Shown one piece after another: positions 59,508 through 64,000 of a stretch of 64,000 nt of DNA (positions within the stretch are counted from its first letter, which is position 1; each line of letters starts with the position of its first letter). The notes beneath the pieces were generated by a model, which was not told the DNA's origin, made no database searches, and saw only the letters and a program-made list of their open reading frames with translations. Origin of the DNA: Succinimonas amylolytica DSM 2873 (GTDB lineage Bacteria; Pseudomonadota; Gammaproteobacteria; Enterobacterales; Succinivibrionaceae); the NCBI RefSeq assembly GCF_000378405.1, contig NZ_KB899637.1, positions 336,374 to 400,373 on the forward strand, given 5' to 3'. The translations under genes were made by a program, and so were the position numbers.

Positions 59508-62303
59508 CTACGGCTCCCGCAGCATTTCCAGAGCTTCCCGGTTCCCGGCTGCAGCCGCCTTAAGGCGGTTAATCAGGGCATAGCGCTCCCGGCTGTCGGG
59601 ATGAGTCTTTTCGAAATCCCGGAGCAGATCCGGGGAGAGCGCTTCCCGTTTTCTGAAGGCCTCGTAAACCTGGAGATCTGCTCCGGAAAGACTGATCCCG
59701 GACGGTTCTCCCGGGGTTCCGCTCATAAAGCTTCCTGCCGGTACCGGCTCCCGCAGCATTTCCCGGCGGAGGGTGTCCGTCCGGGCGGCGAGAGCGGAAT
59801 TTTCAGAACGGCCGTTCAGATCCCTGAGCTTTTCCCTGTAGAATTCCCGGGGATCCGGATCCTGGAGGATTCCGGGAGCCGGAACTGTCTGCTCCGGAGG
59901 GGTAACCGCAGCTCCGGAGGAAAGTCCGGATTCCGGAGTCCCTTCCGGCTGCGGGAGCCCGGCAAGGTTTTCCCGGCCGATGCCGAGTGCCTCCCGAACC
60001 AGCCTCCAGCCCTCTACCGGAGATTTTTCGTTAAGAGCGGTCAGGGAGGCTGCCGCATAGGCCTGAGAACGATCCGGCAGAAGAGATTTCATGAGGGGCA
60101 TAAGCTCCTCGGTACGCCGGGAGAGACTCACATCGGCGGAGTTAAGCTCCATAAGGCGTTTCATAACTGCCGGATTCCGGGAGACAAACCGGCTTACGGT
60201 GCCGCCGTCGAAGCGGTTTTCGGCTCCGAAGGATGACTTTTCGGAACGGAGTCCGGAAAGCTCCTCCCGCGCCTGCACGGCCTTCCGGGCGCTTTTCTGG
60301 AGCGTGCGGGCGGCAGATGCGGAGATTCCCTGCACTGCGCTTTCGGAAACGCCCCGGGCGATATCCCGGGATACGGCTTCGCTGTAGGAGGTCTTAAGCT
60401 CCGAGCTCCGGGAGGCTGATTCCAGTTCGCCGGCCAGACGGGCTATCTGGCTCTGCTTTCCGGCACCGGATCCCCGGGACAGCGACATGGAGGCCAGGCT
60501 TCCGAAATCGGCAGCTGTTCCCGAGAGCATTAATCCCAGAGCGCCGCGCACGGCATGGGTTTCCGCCTGCGTGAGGCCGATCCGCTCCCCGATTTCCCGG
60601 CTCTTCCCGTTAATGATTCCGGCGGCTTCGGATGAGGAGGCGGCGATGCTTTCTCCCGTGCTCTGGATTGTGCTCGCGGTTACGGAACGGCTTCTGGATG
60701 AGGCCCGGGCGTTTTCCAGGCTTTCCTGAAAGGACTCTTCCGCGGATCGGGCCTGTACTGTCGCGCTGGATACTGCCTTGTCCAGAGTTCCGGAGAACGA
60801 CACCGCCGGCAGGAAGCTCTGGCCGCCGGACAGCACCCCGCCCGAGAGCCGGCCCATTTCCATTACCGGAGACTGCGCTACCAGGGCGGGGGAGCTGGCG
60901 GATTCCGGAGCCAGTACCTGGCTCCGGAGATGCTCCCGCCCGGCCAGGCGGCCGGTAAACGACTGGAGGCTCTGCGTTCCGCCGTACAGGACCAGGGTGG
61001 CCAGCACCGGAATCCCGGCCGCCAGCATGCCTCCGGTTCCCAGATATGATGCCGCCGTCTCATGGATTTCCGCCAGTCCCTCCCAGCTTTCGGGAGGGAC
61101 GGCCATGGCGGAAAGCGCCTTTCTGCTGCTCATCAGTATGTAAAGATTGACCACGGCCAGAAGCGGCTGCCAGAGCTGGATCCAGACCATGAGAAGCAGG
61201 TAGCGTCCCAGGAGAGCAAGTCCTCCGGTTCCCAGAAGCAGCACAAAGCACATGAAAGGCGAGATGGCATAGGCCAGGGCCTCGAAGAAGGTCAGAAACG
61301 GCCTTACGGAGTTAAAGAACATGCTTTCTTCTGCGGCCAGCTCCGCATTCCGGGACTGAATAGCGTCCGACAGCATTACCGCAGCGCTGAAGGCATGCTC
61401 GTCCTGGTACTTTTCCCGTGCGGCCTCCCGGTACAGAGGCAGAAGCACCGCCGCCAGCATATAGTTACTGACGCTGACTCCGGCCTGTCCCAGCGCATCC
61501 AGAGCATTCCGGACATCCGTAACCCCGGAGCCGTCCCCGGAAAGATCAGGACTGCCGCTGTTTGCCGCGGCGCTCCGGAGCCTGTTTATGAAAAAAGGCA
61601 TGTAGACATGTCCGGAATAGCTCTTTAGCTCTTCATGGGCTTCACGGCAGGTAAGATTGTGCATACCGGTTCCGGTGTCCACGGCAGTGCCGTAGATATC
61701 GGACAGAAATGCCGTGCCGGAGATGACGTTTTTGGCCTGAAAGATCTGGTCCGGAGTCAGGGCGCCGATATCAATTCCCACCAGGGTGCATTCCCGGAAA
61801 TAGTTTTTCCAGGATTCTGCAAAGGAGCCCCGGCCGCCGGGGGCATCGGCCAGAAGCCGGGCCTTGCCGATGACCTCCCGGAGCCGGTAGAGGATAGTCA
61901 GGGAGTTGGCAAAGCCCCTCTTTTCGGCCTCGGGCACCTGAAAGGCGGTTTCGAACACGGCGGCGGTTTTTCTGCCCAGACCGGAGACTATTCCTCCGGC
62001 GGCGGCCATCCCCAGAGGAACCCCGGAAACCGGATACACTCTTCCGGAATAGACATCGTGAATTGCCACGTCGGCCCGGGGCACGAAGAACAGGAGGTAC
62101 ATGAGAAAAACCATGAGAAGCTGTCCGAAGGAAATGCCGCTGCCCCGGAGGCTGCCCAGAAAGCCCTGCAGCAGCACGGCCAGTACCAGAGCGATGGCGG
62201 CCAGGGATCCGGTAATTCCGGAGCTGAAAATCATTCCGGTGCCGTTCAGCACGGATTTCAGGAATGCCGCATCCCCGATGCTGTAGATTGTCCAAACGCT
62301 CAT
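59508..62303 (-). CDS. TraG-like conjugative transfer protein (TraG_N domain), orphan
   Basis: A 931-aa protein with the N-terminal signature of F-type/SXT TraG: WTIYSIGDAAFLKSVLNG, then the periplasmic VAIHDVYSGRVYPV. Hydrophobic segments lie near residues 27-50, 55-75 and 340-430. The C-terminal half is Ser/Ala/Glu-rich and helical (VSSATVQARSAEESFQESL, SGLRSEKSSFGAENRF). TraG works in mating-pair formation and stabilisation of F-type type IV secretion. A strong AGGAGG-like site precedes the ATG. No traN, traH, traF or other transfer gene is present in the window, so it is an orphan, or the edge gene of an integrated element outside it. Confidence 0.87.
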   Translation of the reverse strand: MSVWTIYSIGDAAFLKSVLNGTGMIFSSGITGSLAAIALVLAVLLQGFLGSLRGSGISFGQLLMVFLMYLLFFVPRADVAIHDVYSGRVYPVSGVPLGMAAAGGIVSGLGRKTAAVFETAFQVPEAEKRGFANSLTILYRLREVIGKARLLADAPGGRGSFAESWKNYFRECTLVGIDIGALTPDQIFQAKNVISGTAFLSDIYGTAVDTGTGMHNLTCREAHEELKSYSGHVYMPFFINRLRSAAANSGSPDLSGDGSGVTDVRNALDALGQAGVSVSNYMLAAVLLPLYREAAREKYQDEHAFSAAVMLSDAIQSRNAELAAEESMFFNSVRPFLTFFEALAYAISPFMCFVLLLGTGGLALLGRYLLLMVWIQLWQPLLAVVNLYILMSSRKALSAMAVPPESWEGLAEIHETAASYLGTGGMLAAGIPVLATLVLYGGTQSLQSFTGRLAGREHLRSQVLAPESASSPALVAQSPVMEMGRLSGGVLSGGQSFLPAVSFSGTLDKAVSSATVQARSAEESFQESLENARASSRSRSVTASTIQSTGESIAASSSEAAGIINGKSREIGERIGLTQAETHAVRGALGLMLSGTAADFGSLASMSLSRGSGAGKQSQIARLAGELESASRSSELKTSYSEAVSRDIARGVSESAVQGISASAARTLQKSARKAVQAREELSGLRSEKSSFGAENRFDGGTVSRFVSRNPAVMKRLMELNSADVSLSRRTEELMPLMKSLLPDRSQAYAAASLTALNEKSPVEGWRLVREALGIGRENLAGLPQPEGTPESGLSSGAAVTPPEQTVPAPGILQDPDPREFYREKLRDLNGRSENSALAARTDTLRREMLREPVPAGSFMSGTPGEPSGISLSGADLQVYEAFRKREALSPDLLRDFEKTHPDSRERYALINRLKAAAAGNREALEMLREP

Positions 62304-62728
62304 GAATTCCTCCTGTATTCAGGGAGTCCGGTGCTGTAATTTCCGTCAGGCGGCTTTTTGAAAGCCGGTCTCATTGCGGGGGATTGAATCACAGATTTTT
62401 TTAGGAACCGTAAAATAAGCCATTGAGTACTGGATCGGGAATCCCGTCCGGGCCTGATTTTCTGGGGCGGGACAGTGTTACGGAATTTTTGCGGCAGCGG
62501 TGCAGATTTCCGGAACTATTCCAGCCGTGCCGCAAAGCTGCTTTTTCTCTCTGCTGTTTTGGGGAGACTGGTAGCGGCAGTTCCCCGCCAGTCCGGAGTT
62601 CTGTTTTTCGGGATGGTATTTACTCAGGCCGGATGACGTGTATAATGCGCTGGTTTTAGGAGCCTGCCGGAGGCGCTGCCCCGAGCCGGCTGGAAATGGC
62701 CCCGGAAAACCGTCCTGGAAGCGCAGCT
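62304..62728. promoter_or_regulatory. Intergenic region with promoter of the glycosyltransferase gene
   Basis: A rightward promoter is likely: TATAAT (62641-62646) with TTTACT (62619-62624) 16 bp upstream. Transcription would start near 62653, about 75 bp before the ATG. I see no gene in the remainder. Confidence 0.55.
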
Positions 62729-64000
62729 ATGTTTTTTAAAGTCCGTAATATGAAAAAAGAAAAAGCGATTATGTTTGCCGTAACCCCGGAGCTTTATTTT
62801 GCTCTGGGGGTTCTCCTGGTAAACATCACTTCGATAGAGCCAGATACCTACGATTTTCTGGTTTATGAAGACGGCCTTACGGACGAACAGAAGGATTTCC
62901 TGAAGAAACTGGTCCGGAATCGCATAGTCTTTGTGCACTACAGCTATGCTGACTGGTGCCGGGAGCATGGAATGGATCCGGAGGCGCAGTCGCTGCCCCA
63001 GACAAAGGCACTGGTGCGCTATTCGCATCTTAACTTTTCAAAGCACAAGATATTTCAGGCTCTGGCAGAGTACCGGAGAATTCTGTACCTTGACGTCGAC
63101 ATGCTGGTGCTTGGCAGTCTGGAGGATCTGTTTTCCAGGAAGGGGGTGGTTGCCGCCCGCGGGGGGCTCTTTCTGGAAAGCTTTAAGCGCATGATGGGGG
63201 AGAAGCTGTACAGCACAGTGGATCTTTCGTGCGTTACTGACAAGATGTTCATGATTAATGGCGGCCTCTTCTATGCGGACGACAGCTGTGACTACGAGGC
63301 CCTGTATGCCACAGCAGTGGCTTTCATTTCCCAGTGTCTTATGTACGAGCCCCCCAAAACCGGTCTGGACGAATTTGCGTTCATGTATACCTGCTATGCC
63401 AATTCCGTAACTCCGGAGCTTCTGATAAGGGATACGTATAACACCCGTTTTTTTCAGTGCGGGCAGCGGCCTCTTATTGTTCACTTTCAGGGCGGGGCGG
63501 AATGCAAGCCCTGGAGCAAGTCAGACAAATGGCAGCTTGTTTATCCTGAATGGTACAGCTATTATCAGAGATGGACTTTGGCGGGAGGTGAGCCTTACGG
63601 GCCGGGGATTCAGCTCAGTCTCAAAAAGAACCTGATAATATCGTATCTGGCAAACAGTGCCTTTGTGAAGGTTCTGAGCATCATTAATTTTCATGATTAT
63701 CCCGGATTAAGGTACTGCGGTCCTGATAATTCCGCTCCCGATATATTTAATTTTTTGCTTGCCGGGAATGCTGTCTATATTAAGGTTCAGGTCGACAAGT
63801 ATCCTAAATTCAATTACGTTCTGGGCCTGAAGACACATGCCAAATGCGATCTTCTGGATACCGTGTTTACGGACAGAATAAATGACCTGGCTGACAGAAA
63901 TTCCTTATTCGCCGTCAAGTTTGCCAGGGATTCCATCCACCTTTATACCGCTGCCGTCCCCGAGGATGAGCTGGGGAGCACGTTCCGCTATTTCCATAAT
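62729..64000 (+). CDS. Glycosyltransferase family 8-like protein, 3' end outside window
   Basis: The frame from ATG 62729 (TGGAAG about 8 bp upstream) stays open for 424 codons to the right edge. The key segment is YLDVDMLVLGSLEDLF near residue 115, the DxD metal/nucleotide-sugar motif of GT8 enzymes. It is followed by MINGGLFYAD and GLDEFAFMYTCY, where family members have NSGVMLIN-like and DQD-like motifs. IVHFQGG is like the usual HFxGxxKPW element. It probably transfers a sugar to a surface polysaccharide or glycogen-like acceptor; this is inference. Residues after about 290 are unassigned. Confidence 0.8.
   Translation, partial: MFFKVRNMKKEKAIMFAVTPELYFALGVLLVNITSIEPDTYDFLVYEDGLTDEQKDFLKKLVRNRIVFVHYSYADWCREHGMDPEAQSLPQTKALVRYSHLNFSKHKIFQALAEYRRILYLDVDMLVLGSLEDLFSRKGVVAARGGLFLESFKRMMGEKLYSTVDLSCVTDKMFMINGGLFYADDSCDYEALYATAVAFISQCLMYEPPKTGLDEFAFMYTCYANSVTPELLIRDTYNTRFFQCGQRPLIVHFQGGAECKPWSKSDKWQLVYPEWYSYYQRWTLAGGEPYGPGIQLSLKKNLIISYLANSAFVKVLSIINFHDYPGLRYCGPDNSAPDIFNFLLAGNAVYIKVQVDKYPKFNYVLGLKTHAKCDLLDTVFTDRINDLADRNSLFAVKFARDSIHLYTAAVPEDELGSTFRYFHN

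Noticed and set aside
1-64000. tRNA, rRNA and insertion-sequence genes
   Set aside because: No cloverleaf with CCA-type acceptor, no rRNA-like sequence and no transposase motif was recognised on reading; a dedicated search could still find a short one.

Overview
The window looks like the chromosome of a Gram-negative gammaproteobacterium. It carries a folC-dedD pair, pdxH, a type IV pilin-like (MSHA-type) pilin, an lplT-aas fusion, a textbook CRP palindrome and E. coli-like Shine-Dalgarno and sigma-70 signals. Members of the AAA-ATPase-like/PD-(D/E)XK family (two complete, one cut by the left edge), Sel1-repeat proteins and O-acetylhomoserine sulfhydrylase suggest a host-associated anaerobe, plausibly Succinivibrionaceae. 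That placement is inference. No rRNA, tRNA or CRISPR array was recognised.

Left part (0-15 kb): an MFS/lysophospholipid acyltransferase/acyl-ACP synthetase fusion behind a CRP-like site; an unrecognised 165-aa protein; two translationally coupled P-loop GTPases; and a four-gene operon for a heavy-metal P-type ATPase with two HMA-like partners and a small membrane protein. Five TAACAGG direct repeats with alternating 25/20-bp spacing precede the metal operon. A CobS/MoxR-like ATPase, a membrane protein and a secreted protein follow.

Sulfur locus (15.2-18.9 kb): an Rrf2-family regulator diverges from metY-cysK. The long leader contains a sigma-70 promoter whose -35 box lies inside an inverted repeat, a 31-aa leader peptide ending in a run of Cys codons, and mutually exclusive antiterminator and terminator stems. 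It reads as a cysteine-sensing, ribosome-mediated attenuator.

Accessory/defence region (19.8-51.6 kb): a prokaryotic-viperin-like radical SAM protein, two paralogous AAA-ATPase-like/PD-(D/E)XK genes flanking the region, a Ser/Thr kinase with a C-terminal DUF6273 domain, and a co-oriented cluster of very large genes. The cluster encodes an SNF2-type helicase, an N6-adenine methyltransferase-like protein of 1703 aa, a small protein, a 2633-aa DEAD/DEAH helicase with DUF1998, and a UvrD-like helicase. It resembles DISARM class 1 (DrmD, DrmMI, DrmA/DrmB) with the last two functions fused as in Druantia DruE, plus an extra SF1 helicase. This is the best candidate for an unusual antiphage system here.

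Right part (52-64 kb): a TonB-receptor remnant with an internal deletion, preceded by the same TAACAGG-type boxes as the metal operon; housekeeping genes (NIF3/YbgI, folC, dedD with a 39-bp tandem repeat, pdxH); two Cys-rich Sel1-repeat proteins; an orphan TraG-like conjugation protein; and a glycosyltransferase-8-like gene running off the right edge.
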